DNA from: an uncultured Pelagibacteraceae bacterium
GTDB taxonomy: Bacteria; Pseudomonadota; Alphaproteobacteria; Pelagibacterales; Pelagibacteraceae
NCBI GenBank assembly: GCA_902615045.1
Contig: CACMNP010000009.1
Location: 1 to 39,460 of the forward strand
Direction of reading: 5' to 3'
Length of the DNA stretch: 39,460 nucleotides
The notes under the pieces are model-generated. The model did not search any database. It was not told the origin of the DNA and worked only from the letters and a program-made list of their open reading frames with translations. Position 1 is the stretch's first letter; every line of letters starts with the position of its first letter. Made by a program: the position numbers and the translations under genes. Positions 1 through 8,781 of the stretch are shown here, piece after piece.

Positions 1-672
1 ATCCTCACTAGCCTTTTCCATTTGATTAGATAAGCTTTTCTGAATTTTTCTAGATTTGCCTGACACAAACTCAATTGCATCATCAACAGTTTGTTTATAA
101 TCACTCTCAGTTACGTAACCAACGCAAGGTCCTGAACACCTTTTAATTTGATAAAGTATGCAGGGTCTTTCTCTGTTTTTGAAAACAGTGTCATCACAAA
201 TTCTAAGATGAAATATTTTTTGGATCATTTTTATAGTCCAATTTGCAGATCCAGCTGATGCAAATGGTCCAAAATAAAATCCTTCTTTGCCTTTTTTCCC
301 TCTGTGCCTTTTGATTTGTGGCCATTTATCTTTGTCGCCTATAAAAATAAAAGGAAAGGATTTATCATCTCTTAGTAAAATATTAAATTTTGGTTTAAAC
401 TTTTTAATTAAATTTGCCTCTAAAAGTAAAGCCTCACTTTCATTTGAAGTAGTAGTAATTTCGAGTCTTTTTGTTTGAGAGAGCATTCTCTCAGTCCTAA
501 TGATATGATTTTTCTCTGATACATAACTTTTAAGTCTGTTTGGAAGGTTTTTCGCTTTACCCACATAAAGAATTTCTCCTTTTAAATTTAGCATCCTATA
601 AACACCTGGCAACTTAGGAACCAAGGGCAATTCTTTTTTAATTACTTCTTTACCTATATCAGAGCTGATCAT
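1..672 (-). CDS. uvrC: UvrABC excinuclease subunit C, N-terminal part (cut by window edge)
   Basis: UvrC makes both incisions around a lesion held by UvrB in nucleotide excision repair. The 224 visible codons start at the ATG at 672 (protein begins [10 protein letters not shown]). The GIY-YIG nuclease domain is clear: GVYRML at about residues 23-28 and [14 protein letters not shown] at about 34-47. It is followed by the usual RDDKSFPFI stretch and the Cys-containing CSGPCVGY segment. The C-terminal part (UVR motif, RNase H-like endonuclease, HhH) lies beyond base 1. The start overlaps the end of folB by 14 nt, so translation is probably coupled. uvrB lies three genes upstream in the same direction. 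Family assignment is secure; the start is the first in-frame ATG giving a normal N-terminus. Confidence 0.95.
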   Translation of the reverse strand, partial: MISSDIGKEVIKKELPLVPKLPGVYRMLNLKGEILYVGKAKNLPNRLKSYVSEKNHIIRTERMLSQTKRLEITTTSNESEALLLEANLIKKFKPKFNILLRDDKSFPFIFIGDKDKWPQIKRHRGKKGKEGFYFGPFASAGSANWTIKMIQKIFHLRICDDTVFKNRERPCILYQIKRCSGPCVGYVTESDYKQTVDDAIEFVSGKSRKIQKSLSNQMEKASED

Positions 673-1084
673 GGCTTCTTTTTTTAGAAATTTGGATCCC
701 AACAGAGCTGCAATCCTTCATTATTTCTAATTTTTCGATTTGAAGAGTAATTTTATCTATTCTTTTATCTTTGAATAGCTCATCAAAAACATCTTCTGCC
801 AATGTTTCAAGAAAATTGTAATGTTTGTTTTTTACTAGTTTTTTTATTAATTTTACTATTTTAGCGTAATTAACTATCGATTTAATATCTTTATCGTTTG
901 ACGGCTGTTTATCTTGATAATTCACCTCTAAATTAAATTTTACTTTTTGAGGCTTTTCTTTTTCAAAATCAAAATAACCAAGTTTTAAACCTAACACTAA
1001 TTCTTTTATTAAGACCTTCTTTTCGTAATTAAATAGGCTTTTATTTTTATCTATTTTTACAACTTTGAGATTATTTTTTTTCAT
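659..1084 (-). CDS. folB: Dihydroneopterin aldolase
   Basis: FolB cleaves 7,8-dihydroneopterin to 6-hydroxymethyl-dihydropterin and glycolaldehyde in cytoplasmic folate synthesis. The 141-residue product has the family pattern: [18 protein letters not shown] at about 29-46, an NYAKI segment around 72-76, the FLETLAE motif (Glu93) and [10 protein letters not shown] (Lys118) near the end. Glu93 and Lys118 match the family's catalytic Glu and Lys. It is about 20 residues longer at the N-terminus than a typical FolB. The start codon shares one base with the stop of the upstream hydrolase (TAATG) and the end overlaps uvrC by 14 nt, so it is embedded in an operon. The neighbouring SDR with a pteridine-reductase-like active site fits pterin metabolism. 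Epimerase activity, which some FolB proteins have, cannot be judged. Confidence 0.85.
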   Translation of the reverse strand: MKKNNLKVVKIDKNKSLFNYEKKVLIKELVLGLKLGYFDFEKEKPQKVKFNLEVNYQDKQPSNDKDIKSIVNYAKIVKLIKKLVKNKHYNFLETLAEDVFDELFKDKRIDKITLQIEKLEIMKDCSSVGIQISKKRSHDQL

Positions 1085-2220
1085 TACAACAAATTCTCTT
1101 TAAAAAAATTTATAAATTGAGGCATATACACATCTTGATTTTGTCCTCCTATTGTAACTCCCTTTGATAAACATTTTTCTTTCTTCATTATTTTAAAAAC
1201 TTTTTTAAATGTTTTTCTTGGTTCAATTTGAGCTGCATCATAAAATTCTTCTAGAGATTTATAAAGTTTATGTTTATTTATCATCCACTCACCCCAAGTA
1301 GGATTAGTTGGATAACCATTATCATCAATGAAAAAATCTGGACACTTTCCAGTTGTCATTGCACCTCTTACCTTAAATGGTTTTTTGCCCATATGAAATT
1401 CATGGTACCATCCTTTTTTTATATCAATTTCTATTTGATTGGGTTTGGCTTTAATTCTTTTAATATGTTCTACACATGGTTCCGCTAAAGTATAATCATC
1501 AGCACCACCATGAACATATAGTAATTTTGTGTTAGTTGTTAGTTCTGGATTTGCAAAAAGACCAGCCGATTGACATTCGGCAGCCTCAGGTAATATTGCA
1601 TCAAAACCTTCGGTCCCATCTAAAAATAAAGATGTAAATTTCACATCTGCCAAAATAAGACTATTAGTTCCTCCTCTAGAATGTCCAGTTGTTCCAAATT
1701 TTCCGTTTGACCTTGGGTGAGACTTAAGTAATTTTAAAGCTAAAATTCCATCGATTGCACCATTAATTAATGGCACCTTTGATTGATCTCTCCATGTATC
1801 TTTTGCCCCCCGAGGACAGAAATTATCTATGAACATAACTCCTATTCCTTCTTCTAAAAGTTTTTGGTGTGCATGATAAGTAAAGTCATTCCAAATATAA
1901 TTTCCTGGTCCACCACTGCTGTGTGTCCATATAACAATAGGTACTTTCGAATCTCCTTTTGGAAGTTGAAGATATCCTGTTATTTCAATCGGATTTTTTT
2001 TGTGACCACCAATAATTACAGTCCTTTGATCAAATCCAGTGTAAGACTGATATTTAATTAATTCTCCGCCTTTATAATATTTATTTTTAGAAACCCAATT
2101 AAGCATTGATTTACTTTTTTTACATTCTACTTTTGAATCTAGACTTAAATTTTTTGTAGAATGCGAATAAGCCATAGTTGTGAAAAGTACAAAAATTATT
2201 AGCAGAATTAATTTTTTCAT
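1084..2220 (-). CDS. Exported alpha/beta hydrolase, dienelactone-hydrolase-like
   Basis: This is a 378-residue protein with an N-terminal signal peptide ([20 protein letters not shown]), so it probably acts in the periplasm. The alpha/beta-hydrolase fold is supported by HSSGGPG at about 100-106 (oxyanion region), the nucleophile elbow TGHSRGG with Ser181, an acid candidate Asp241/Asp242 in HGGADD, and His273 in GWYHEFH. Several cysteines (33, 135, 216, 249, 293, 350) could form disulfides, consistent with export. The substrate is unknown; this superfamily includes dienelactone hydrolases, esterases and peptidases. It overlaps the SDR by 4 nt and shares one base with folB, so it is part of the repair/folate operon, but its job there is not evident. 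Confidence 0.75.
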   Translation of the reverse strand: MKKLILLIIFVLFTTMAYSHSTKNLSLDSKVECKKSKSMLNWVSKNKYYKGGELIKYQSYTGFDQRTVIIGGHKKNPIEITGYLQLPKGDSKVPIVIWTHSSGGPGNYIWNDFTYHAHQKLLEEGIGVMFIDNFCPRGAKDTWRDQSKVPLINGAIDGILALKLLKSHPRSNGKFGTTGHSRGGTNSLILADVKFTSLFLDGTEGFDAILPEAAECQSAGLFANPELTTNTKLLYVHGGADDYTLAEPCVEHIKRIKAKPNQIEIDIKKGWYHEFHMGKKPFKVRGAMTTGKCPDFFIDDNGYPTNPTWGEWMINKHKLYKSLEEFYDAAQIEPRKTFKKVFKIMKKEKCLSKGVTIGGQNQDVYMPQFINFFKENLL

Positions 2221-2972
2221 TCTTTTCCTCTCGTAATATCTGGCGTTTGCCAGTTTAAGTTTTGGCCACTATCAATTGCTAAAACTTGACCAGTAATAGA
2301 TCTATTTTTAATAAAAAAGTCAACAGCATTGCAGATTTCTTGAACATCTGTCTGTTTTTTAAGAGGTGTTGCCATGTATTGTTTTTTAAAATGTTTATCG
2401 GACTGTCTTTTATTTTTAATGGTTGGACCTGGAGCAATTCCATTCACTCTAATATTTGGGGCAAGACTCATAGCGCAAGTTTTGGTTAAGGTGTAAAGAC
2501 CAGTTTTGCTCAATGTATATGAAAAAAAATATGGTGTTAATTTGAATACTCTTTGATCAATTATATTAATAATATTATTGTTTTTGCCTCTAATATTTTT
2601 TGCAAATCCTTGTGATAATAAAGCTGGCGCTTTAAGATTTGCTTTTAAATGGCTATCCCAACTTTTTGATGTAAAATTTTCAAGCTTGTCATTTTCAAAT
2701 AACGAAGCATTATTTATTAAACAATCAAAATATTTCAATTTTGTTTTTGAAAACTTTAACATTTTCTCAATCTCGTTTTCTTTAGCCAAATCTGCTTTTA
2801 CCAAATAAATTTTTGTACCACTTTTATTTAAATCTTTTTTAAGAATCTCTGCCTTAGATTTAGATTTGTTATAATGGATAACAATTTCAATATTAGGCCC
2901 AGATAATTTTTTGGCTATCGCAGCTCCCATTCGAGTTGCTGCTCCAGTAATTATTATCTTCCGTGCTTCCAT
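2217..2972 (-). CDS. Short-chain dehydrogenase/reductase, pteridine-reductase-like (FolM/PTR1 type)
   Basis: This is a 251-residue classical SDR. The NADP(H)-binding motif is TGAATRMG (9-16), followed by NNASLFE at 87-93 and catalytic Tyr152 and Lys156 in YTLSK. The position 13 residues before the Tyr, normally the catalytic Ser of SDRs, is Asp139 (IIDQR). That Asp, with the TGxxxRxG loop and NNAS, is characteristic of pteridine reductases (PTR1) and dihydromonapterin reductase FolM. I infer reduction of a dihydropterin or dihydrofolate, supported by folB two genes downstream. It overlaps the end of uvrB by 19 nt and the hydrolase start by 4 nt. A general SDR role on another carbonyl substrate is the alternative. 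Confidence 0.75.
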   Translation of the reverse strand: MEARKIIITGAATRMGAAIAKKLSGPNIEIVIHYNKSKSKAEILKKDLNKSGTKIYLVKADLAKENEIEKMLKFSKTKLKYFDCLINNASLFENDKLENFTSKSWDSHLKANLKAPALLSQGFAKNIRGKNNNIINIIDQRVFKLTPYFFSYTLSKTGLYTLTKTCAMSLAPNIRVNGIAPGPTIKNKRQSDKHFKKQYMATPLKKQTDVQEICNAVDFFIKNRSITGQVLAIDSGQNLNWQTPDITRGKE

Positions 2973-5128
2973 TTTTTATCTCTTTTTTTTGTAACTCTTG
3001 TTCCTGGCATACCTAGTGTTGATCTACCTTTAGGATAAATTTTATTTTTAACATCGTACTGTCTAATTTTGGGGTTTAAAGTAATTTCTAATTCAGTACT
3101 TTGAAGTTTTCTCATTTCATCTCTAATTTTAGCAGCTTCTTCAAATTCCAGATTAGATGCAGCTTCCTTCATCTTTTTGTCTAATCCTTTTAAATGTTTT
3201 TTAAGGTTACCACCAATATTGGAACCTTCACTTATTTTGACGTAATCTTTCTCGTAAACACTTTCTAAAATATCACTTATTTCTTTTTTTACAGATTTAG
3301 CATCGATTTTATTTTTCTTATTGTACTCTAATTGAATCTTTCTTCTTCTCTCAGTTTCTTTAATTGCTTTCTTTATACTTTTTGTTTCCTTATCGGCATA
3401 AAGAATAACTTTTCCATCAACGTTTCTTGCGGCTCTTCCTATTGTTTGAATTAGTGAAGTTTCTGATCTCAAAAATCCTTCCTTATCCGCATCTAGTATT
3501 CCGACTAATGCACATTCTGGAATATCTAAACCTTCTCTTAATAAATTTATTCCAACTAGAACATCAAATACACCCATTCTAAGATCTCTCATAATCTCTA
3601 TTCTCTCAAGTGTATCTATGTCAGAATGAAGGTATCTTACTTTTATACCATTTTCATGAAGATATTCAGTTAAATCCTCTGCCATTTTTTTTGTAAGTGT
3701 TGTAACCAAAACTCTATAATTATTTTCAACTACTTTTTTACATTCATGCATAAGATCATCTACTTGATTTTTTGCTGGTCTAATCTCAACTGGTGGATCT
3801 ATTAATCCCGTAGGTCTTATTACCTGATCAATAAACTTCCCTTTAGTTTGTTCTAACTCCCACGGTCCAGGAGTTGCTGAAACAAATACAGTTTGTGTTC
3901 TCATTAAATCCCACTCTTCAAATTTTAAAGGTCTATTGTCCATGCAAGAAGGCAATCTAAAACCATACTCAGCCAATGTGCTTTTTCGAGATCTATCACC
4001 CTTAAACATCCCATTAAGTTGGGGAACAGTAACATGAGACTCATCGACAAAAACTAATGTGTTATCAGGAAAATATTCAAAAAGGGTAGGTGGTGGCTCT
4101 CCTGGTTTTCTACCAGATAAAAATCTTGAGTAATTTTCAATTCCTGCACAAGATCCAGTTGCCTCTATCATTTCTAGATCAAATTTAGTTCTTTCCTCTA
4201 ATCGTTGAGCCTCTAATAACTTGTTCTCTGCTTTGTGTTTTTTTAAAGTCTCCTCTAATTCTTTTCTTATTTTTATAATTGCTTGTTCTACAGTTGGTTT
4301 GGGAGTGATGTAATGAGAATTAGCATAAACTTTTACTAGACTAAGGTCTCTAACCTGATCTCCTGTCAAAGGATCAAATTCCTCAATCTTTTCTAGTTTA
4401 TCACCAAATAAACTTAATCTCCATGCTCTATCCTCTAGATGAGATGGAAATATTTCTAAATATTCTCCCCTTGCCCTAAATGTTCCTCTAAAAAAATTTT
4501 GATCATTTCTCTTATACTGAAGAGCAACAAGAGATTTTATTATTTGCTCTCTATTATATTCATAGTTTTTCTGTAGGGTTAAAGTCATTTTGCTGTAAGC
4601 TTCAACTGATCCCAAACCATAAATACAAGAAACACTTGCAACTATTAAAACATCGTCTCTTTCAAGAAGAGATCTTGTTGCCGAGTGTCTCATTCTATCA
4701 ATCTGCTCGTTTATAGATGCTTCTTTTTCGATGTATGTGTCTGATCTTGGTACGTAAGCTTCTGGAGTGTAATAATCATAGTAAGATACAAAATACTCAA
4801 CAGCATTATCTGGAAAAAAAGTTTTCATCTCACCGTAAAGTTGAGCTGCCAAAGTTTTATTTGGTGCCAATATTAACGCTGGTCTATTCGTAGCTTCTAT
4901 AACTTTTGCCATTGTAAAAGTTTTTCCAGATCCAGTTACTCCTAATAATACTTGATTAAACTCATTTTTTTTAGCTCCTTGGACAAGCCTTTTAATTGCA
5001 TCTGGCTGGTCACCAGCCGGGGTAAAATCTGACTTTATTTTGAATTTTTTTCCACCTTCGAGTTTTCCACCGATTTTTGGGTTTTTACTCTGAATGTCTG
5101 TAATTAGGTCTTGATATGTATTCTCCAT
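2954..5128 (-). CDS. uvrB: UvrABC excinuclease subunit B
   Basis: UvrB is the helicase-like damage-verification subunit that is loaded by UvrA and recruits UvrC. The 724-residue product has Walker A GVTGSGKT (63-70), the beta-hairpin segment [15 protein letters not shown] (about 115-129), DEXX-type motif VFVDESH, helicase motifs VSATPG and LLREGLD and [10 protein letters not shown], and a C-terminal UVR motif ([18 protein letters not shown]). It is about 50 residues longer than the E. coli protein, through an N-terminal stretch before the FTPAGDQP motif and a basic tail after the UVR motif. I recall similar extensions in other alphaproteobacteria. It is the first gene of the minus-strand operon ending in uvrC. 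Only 36 nt separate its start from the divergent aminotransferase. Confidence 0.97.
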   Translation of the reverse strand: MENTYQDLITDIQSKNPKIGGKLEGGKKFKIKSDFTPAGDQPDAIKRLVQGAKKNEFNQVLLGVTGSGKTFTMAKVIEATNRPALILAPNKTLAAQLYGEMKTFFPDNAVEYFVSYYDYYTPEAYVPRSDTYIEKEASINEQIDRMRHSATRSLLERDDVLIVASVSCIYGLGSVEAYSKMTLTLQKNYEYNREQIIKSLVALQYKRNDQNFFRGTFRARGEYLEIFPSHLEDRAWRLSLFGDKLEKIEEFDPLTGDQVRDLSLVKVYANSHYITPKPTVEQAIIKIRKELEETLKKHKAENKLLEAQRLEERTKFDLEMIEATGSCAGIENYSRFLSGRKPGEPPPTLFEYFPDNTLVFVDESHVTVPQLNGMFKGDRSRKSTLAEYGFRLPSCMDNRPLKFEEWDLMRTQTVFVSATPGPWELEQTKGKFIDQVIRPTGLIDPPVEIRPAKNQVDDLMHECKKVVENNYRVLVTTLTKKMAEDLTEYLHENGIKVRYLHSDIDTLERIEIMRDLRMGVFDVLVGINLLREGLDIPECALVGILDADKEGFLRSETSLIQTIGRAARNVDGKVILYADKETKSIKKAIKETERRRKIQLEYNKKNKIDAKSVKKEISDILESVYEKDYVKISEGSNIGGNLKKHLKGLDKKMKEAASNLEFEEAAKIRDEMRKLQSTELEITLNPKIRQYDVKNKIYPKGRSTLGMPGTRVTKKRDKKWKHGR

Positions 5129-5164
5129 ATATTAAACAACGTAATTGAATAATTTCATAATTCA

Positions 5165-6352
5165 ATGAGCATAATATCTAATAATTTAAAAAGAATTAAA
5201 CCATCTCCAACTATTGCAGTTACTCAAAAGGCTAGAGAATTAAGAGCTGCAGGAAAAGATGTAGTTGGACTTGGGGCAGGGGAACCAGATTTTGATACTC
5301 CTATCAATGTTAAAAATGCAGCCATTAAAGCAATAAGAGACGGAGATACAAAGTATACTGCAGTTGATGGAACTCCAGCATTAAAAAAAGCAATTCTAAA
5401 AAAATTTAAAAGAGAAAACAAACTAAATTATAAACTAGACGAAATCACAGTTGGAACTGGAGGGAAGCAAGTTCTCTATAACACTTTTATGGCAACTTTA
5501 AACAAAGGAGACGAAGTTATTATTCCTGCGCCATTCTGGGTTTCATATCCAGATATGGTTCTCCTAGCGGGAGGAAAACCAAAAATAGTAAAATGTGATG
5601 AAAAAGATGGATTTAAAATTACACCTGCAAAATTAAAAGCCGCAATTACAAAAAGAACGAAATGGATAATCCTTAATTCTCCATCTAATCCAACTGGATC
5701 AGGATACAGCAAATCAGAAATTCAAAAATTAGCAAAGGTTTTAATAAAAAACAAAAAAGTCCACATTTTGAGTGATGATATTTATGAGCATGTTAAATAT
5801 GATAATTTTAAATTTTTTACTATTGCTCAAATTTCAAAATTAAAATCTCGAACATTAACAATGAATGGAGTGAGCAAATCTTATGCGATGACCGGTTGGA
5901 GAATTGGTTATGCAGCTGGACCAAAAGAAATAATTTCTGCAATTAGAAAAATTCAATCTCAGTCTACTTCGAATCCATCATCAATTAGTCAAGCAGCAGC
6001 CGTTGAAGCTTTGAATGGCAAACAAGACTTTATTAAGAAAAGAGCAAAATCCTTTAAAGAAAGAAGAGATTTTGTTGTCAAAAGTTTAAATAATATTGAT
6101 GGTATCAGCTGCTTGAAACCTAATGGTGCATTTTACGTATTTCCGAATTGTAAAAAACTTCTTAATAAAAGAACTAAACTTAAAAAAGATACTGAGTTTG
6201 TTCAAAAGCTATTAGAAAAACAAAATGTTGCTGCTGTTCAAGGCTCAGCGTTTGGTTTAGATGGATATTTTAGAATTTCATACGCAACTTCAATGGCAAA
6301 ACTTAAAATAGCAATGGCTAGAATTAAAAAGTTTTGTGAGGATTTAGGATAA
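5165..6352 (+). CDS. aspC: Aspartate/aromatic aminotransferase family, PLP-dependent (class I)
   Basis: This cytoplasmic aminotransferase exchanges an amino group between aspartate (or a related amino acid) and 2-oxoglutarate. The 395-residue product is full length for the Igamma-type aspartate aminotransferases. It shows GLGAGEPDFDTP near the N-terminus, NSPSNPTG with Asn175, SDDIYEH with Asp204 that contacts the pyridine ring, PLP-binding Lys238 in GVSKSYAMTGWRIGY, and Arg370 in YFRISYATS for the substrate carboxylate. Prephenate (arogenate) or aromatic substrates are also possible in this subgroup. It is a single gene, divergent from uvrB with 36 nt between start codons and ending 2 nt from the convergent psiE-like gene, so any promoter overlaps the uvrB 5' region. 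Confidence 0.88.
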   Translation: MSIISNNLKRIKPSPTIAVTQKARELRAAGKDVVGLGAGEPDFDTPINVKNAAIKAIRDGDTKYTAVDGTPALKKAILKKFKRENKLNYKLDEITVGTGGKQVLYNTFMATLNKGDEVIIPAPFWVSYPDMVLLAGGKPKIVKCDEKDGFKITPAKLKAAITKRTKWIILNSPSNPTGSGYSKSEIQKLAKVLIKNKKVHILSDDIYEHVKYDNFKFFTIAQISKLKSRTLTMNGVSKSYAMTGWRIGYAAGPKEIISAIRKIQSQSTSNPSSISQAAAVEALNGKQDFIKKRAKSFKERRDFVVKSLNNIDGISCLKPNGAFYVFPNCKKLLNKRTKLKKDTEFVQKLLEKQNVAAVQGSAFGLDGYFRISYATSMAKLKIAMARIKKFCEDLG

Positions 6353-6354
6353 AC

Positions 6355-6729
6355 CTATTTTTTTTTATTTAGTCCAATTAGAGAAGAATTTCTAAATCTT
6401 AAAATTACAATTGCTAAAGCAATTAAAACAATCGCACCAGCTTCATAAAGTAATATCTCTGGATTTAAAGATTTTCCTTGTAAAATAATAAATCTAGCGA
6501 GTGCTGTTATAGCTATAAATAAAGGTAAAGTAATTTGAATTGATTGGCTTTCCCAAAATACTCTAACCATCGCAAGCACCTCAAGATATAGAAAAAGCAA
6601 AAGTAGATCTGCTAAAGTAACTCTTTGCACCAGTATCATCTGATACATCTCTTGCCCAAAAGCAATAACTGTACTAACTAAAATGATGACTAATGCTACA
6701 AGCTGGATTTGCTTTACAATGTTTTCCAT
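6355..6729 (-). CDS. PsiE-like (phosphate-starvation-inducible E family) membrane protein
   Basis: This is a 124-residue integral membrane protein with four predicted hydrophobic segments (about 9-27, 40-57, 65-84 and 92-112) and a basic C-terminal tail. The hydrophobic pattern, the polar residues inside the second helix region (LYLEVLAMVRVFWES) and the length resemble the PsiE family. Its molecular function is unknown, although E. coli psiE responds to phosphate and cAMP-CRP. It stands alone on the minus strand, 66 nt downstream of the reductase gene and 2 nt from the convergent aspC stop. The family assignment is by pattern recognition and could be wrong. Confidence 0.6.
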   Translation of the reverse strand: MENIVKQIQLVALVIILVSTVIAFGQEMYQMILVQRVTLADLLLLFLYLEVLAMVRVFWESQSIQITLPLFIAITALARFIILQGKSLNPEILLYEAGAIVLIALAIVILRFRNSSLIGLNKKK

Positions 6730-6795
6730 TTACATTCTTTTATAATTTATAATAACTTTTTATTCTATACTGAAATAGCTTGTAAATTACTGATA

Positions 6796-7815
6796 TTATA
6801 CTAATCCGAGTCTAACTGCTGATTTTGCTGCTTCTTCGATACACCCTTTTGCTGGCTGAAATTTAAATCCTAACAAATCCTCAGCATACGAAGCATCAGT
6901 TTGCATTTGAATTCCTAGGTCAGGGACCATCATTTTTGCACTTGTATCTATATGACTGATTATTTTTATCAAAAAGTTTGGCAAAACTCTTTTTGGAAGT
7001 TTTTTTGAATATTCAGGTAATGCTTCAGACATAATATTAGAAAAATCTATCATTCTTTTGACCTCTGAGCCAATTATCAGTCGTCTTCCACCAACATCTG
7101 GTCTTGTTAAAGAATTGATGTGAGCTTTTACAACATCCTTCATATCAGATACCAAGATACTAAAATCAGGAGCGCCCGGATATTTACCTTTAAGAAATAA
7201 TTTTATATAGCTTATTGAAGTTTTTTCTTTTGCATCTAAAGCGTCACCAAAAACACCTCCAGGACATATACATATCAACTTATTTTTTAAACCTTTATTT
7301 TCCATAAATTCCCAAGCAGCTTTTTCAGCTTTTATTTTTGAAACAAAGTAATCATTACAACCATGCCAATTTTCGTCACTCCAATCATTTTCACCAAATG
7401 TATATGGATTTGTCCTATTAGGCTTTCTAAACATTGCTACAATTGACGATGTTTTAATTATACGTTCGACTCCTGCATTAACAGCAGCTTTTAAAACTCT
7501 TATGGTCCCATCTTTAGCAGTTGGAACAAGACTTTCACGATCTCTAGAAGTTTTTAAAGGGAAAGGGGAAGCAACGTGCATTACATATTTACAACCTTTT
7601 AATGCTTCATCCCAACCTTCATCTTTCAAAAGATCTAATTCGACAAATGATAATTTATCAATTGACGCATATTTATTTATGGTTTTTTTTGTTTGATCAA
7701 TTAGTTTGGAGTTTCTAACAGTTCCTAAAACCTTATATCCTGAATTTAATAGTTCAATTGCGGTGTGTTTAGCGATCCATCCACTTATACCCGTTAACAA
7801 TACTGTTTCATTCAT
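6796..7815 (-). CDS. NAD(P)-dependent epimerase/reductase, extended SDR (dihydroflavonol-reductase-like)
   Basis: The 339-residue product has the extended-SDR nucleotide-binding motif TGISGWIAKH (8-17), the VMHVASPFPL segment at about 78-87, a Ser pair KTSS (121-124), and the catalytic YFVSK with Tyr156 and Lys160. The overall pattern is closest to dihydroflavonol-4-reductase/cinnamoyl-CoA-reductase-like proteins, which in bacteria reduce assorted carbonyl substrates; the real substrate cannot be read from the sequence. Its ATG follows the trxB stop with no spacer (TAGATG), so the two are almost certainly co-transcribed. A functional link to thioredoxin reductase beyond sharing NADPH is not evident. 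Confidence 0.8.
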   Translation of the reverse strand: MNETVLLTGISGWIAKHTAIELLNSGYKVLGTVRNSKLIDQTKKTINKYASIDKLSFVELDLLKDEGWDEALKGCKYVMHVASPFPLKTSRDRESLVPTAKDGTIRVLKAAVNAGVERIIKTSSIVAMFRKPNRTNPYTFGENDWSDENWHGCNDYFVSKIKAEKAAWEFMENKGLKNKLICICPGGVFGDALDAKEKTSISYIKLFLKGKYPGAPDFSILVSDMKDVVKAHINSLTRPDVGGRRLIIGSEVKRMIDFSNIMSEALPEYSKKLPKRVLPNFLIKIISHIDTSAKMMVPDLGIQMQTDASYAEDLLGFKFQPAKGCIEEAAKSAVRLGLV

Positions 7816-8760
7816 CTATTCGGATAAATGTTTTTCAGCTTCTAATGCCGCCATACATCCCATACCAGCTGCTGTAACGGCCTGTCTAAAAATTTTATCT
7901 TTTACATCACCAGCAGCAAAAACCCCCGGTATGTTTGTTTCTGTGGATTCTGGTTTTGTTATTAAATAACCTTCATTATCCATTTCTAGTTGATCTTTAA
8001 ATAATGACGTTGCTGGATCATGTCCTATAGCTATAAACAATCCATCAATCTTTAGTTCGTCTATTTTATTTGTTTTAACATTTTTAATTTTTAATCCAGT
8101 TACATTTTTTGGATCATTATCCCCAATAACTTCATCAACAACAGAGTCCCAAATTATTTCAATTTTTTTATTTTCCATTAATTTCTTTTGAAGTAATTTT
8201 TCTGCTCTTAGACTATCTCTTCTGTGTATAAGCTGAACTTTTGAGGCAAATTTTGTTAAAAACATTGCTTCTTCAACTGCAGCATTTCCTCCCCCGACAA
8301 CAGCAACAGTTTTGTCTTTAAAGAAAAATCCATCACATGTTGCACATGCAGATACACCAAAACCTCTAAAATTTTGTTCAGAGTCTATGTTCAACCATCT
8401 GGCTTGAGCTCCAGTTGAAATAATAATTGAGTCTGCTTCATAAATTTGGCCGCTATCTCCAACAGCTTTAAATGGCTTAGATTTTAAGTCTACAGACGCT
8501 ATATGATCTTGTATCATTTCAGTTCCAACAACTTCTGCCTGACCTTTCATTTGATCCATAAGCCACGGCCCTTGTATTACATCTTTAAATCCAGGGAAAT
8601 TTTCAACATCAGTTGTCGTTGTTAACTGGCCACCTGGCTCCATACCATGAACTAATATTGGTTTTAACATTGCTCTTGCAGCATAAATTGCTGCTGTATA
8701 TCCAGCGGGACCTGACCCAATTATTAACACTTTTGTGTGTTTAGTTGGATTTTCACTCAT
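7816..8760 (-). CDS. trxB: Thioredoxin reductase (NADPH)
   Basis: TrxB passes electrons from NADPH through FAD and a redox disulfide to thioredoxin in the cytoplasm. The 314-residue product is the normal low-molecular-weight length. It shows the FAD-binding GSGPAGYTAA (15-24), EPGGQL (41-46), the redox-active CATC (139-142), the NADPH-binding GGGNAA (156-161) with HRR at 179-181, and the C-terminal FAD motif GVFAAGDVKD. The start is the ATG at 8760. Only 21 nt separate it from the divergent start at 8782. It heads an operon with the downstream reductase. Confidence 0.96.
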   Translation of the reverse strand: MSENPTKHTKVLIIGSGPAGYTAAIYAARAMLKPILVHGMEPGGQLTTTTDVENFPGFKDVIQGPWLMDQMKGQAEVVGTEMIQDHIASVDLKSKPFKAVGDSGQIYEADSIIISTGAQARWLNIDSEQNFRGFGVSACATCDGFFFKDKTVAVVGGGNAAVEEAMFLTKFASKVQLIHRRDSLRAEKLLQKKLMENKKIEIIWDSVVDEVIGDNDPKNVTGLKIKNVKTNKIDELKIDGLFIAIGHDPATSLFKDQLEMDNEGYLITKPESTETNIPGVFAAGDVKDKIFRQAVTAAGMGCMAALEAEKHLSE

Positions 8761-8781
8761 ATGAAAGCTATATAATGATTA

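Noticed and set aside
287..478. Plus-strand reading frame opposite uvrC
   Set aside because: It is antisense to the conserved GIY-YIG-containing uvrC frame and has no family character. Similar antisense frames over uvrB, carB, aspC and murE were rejected for the same reason.
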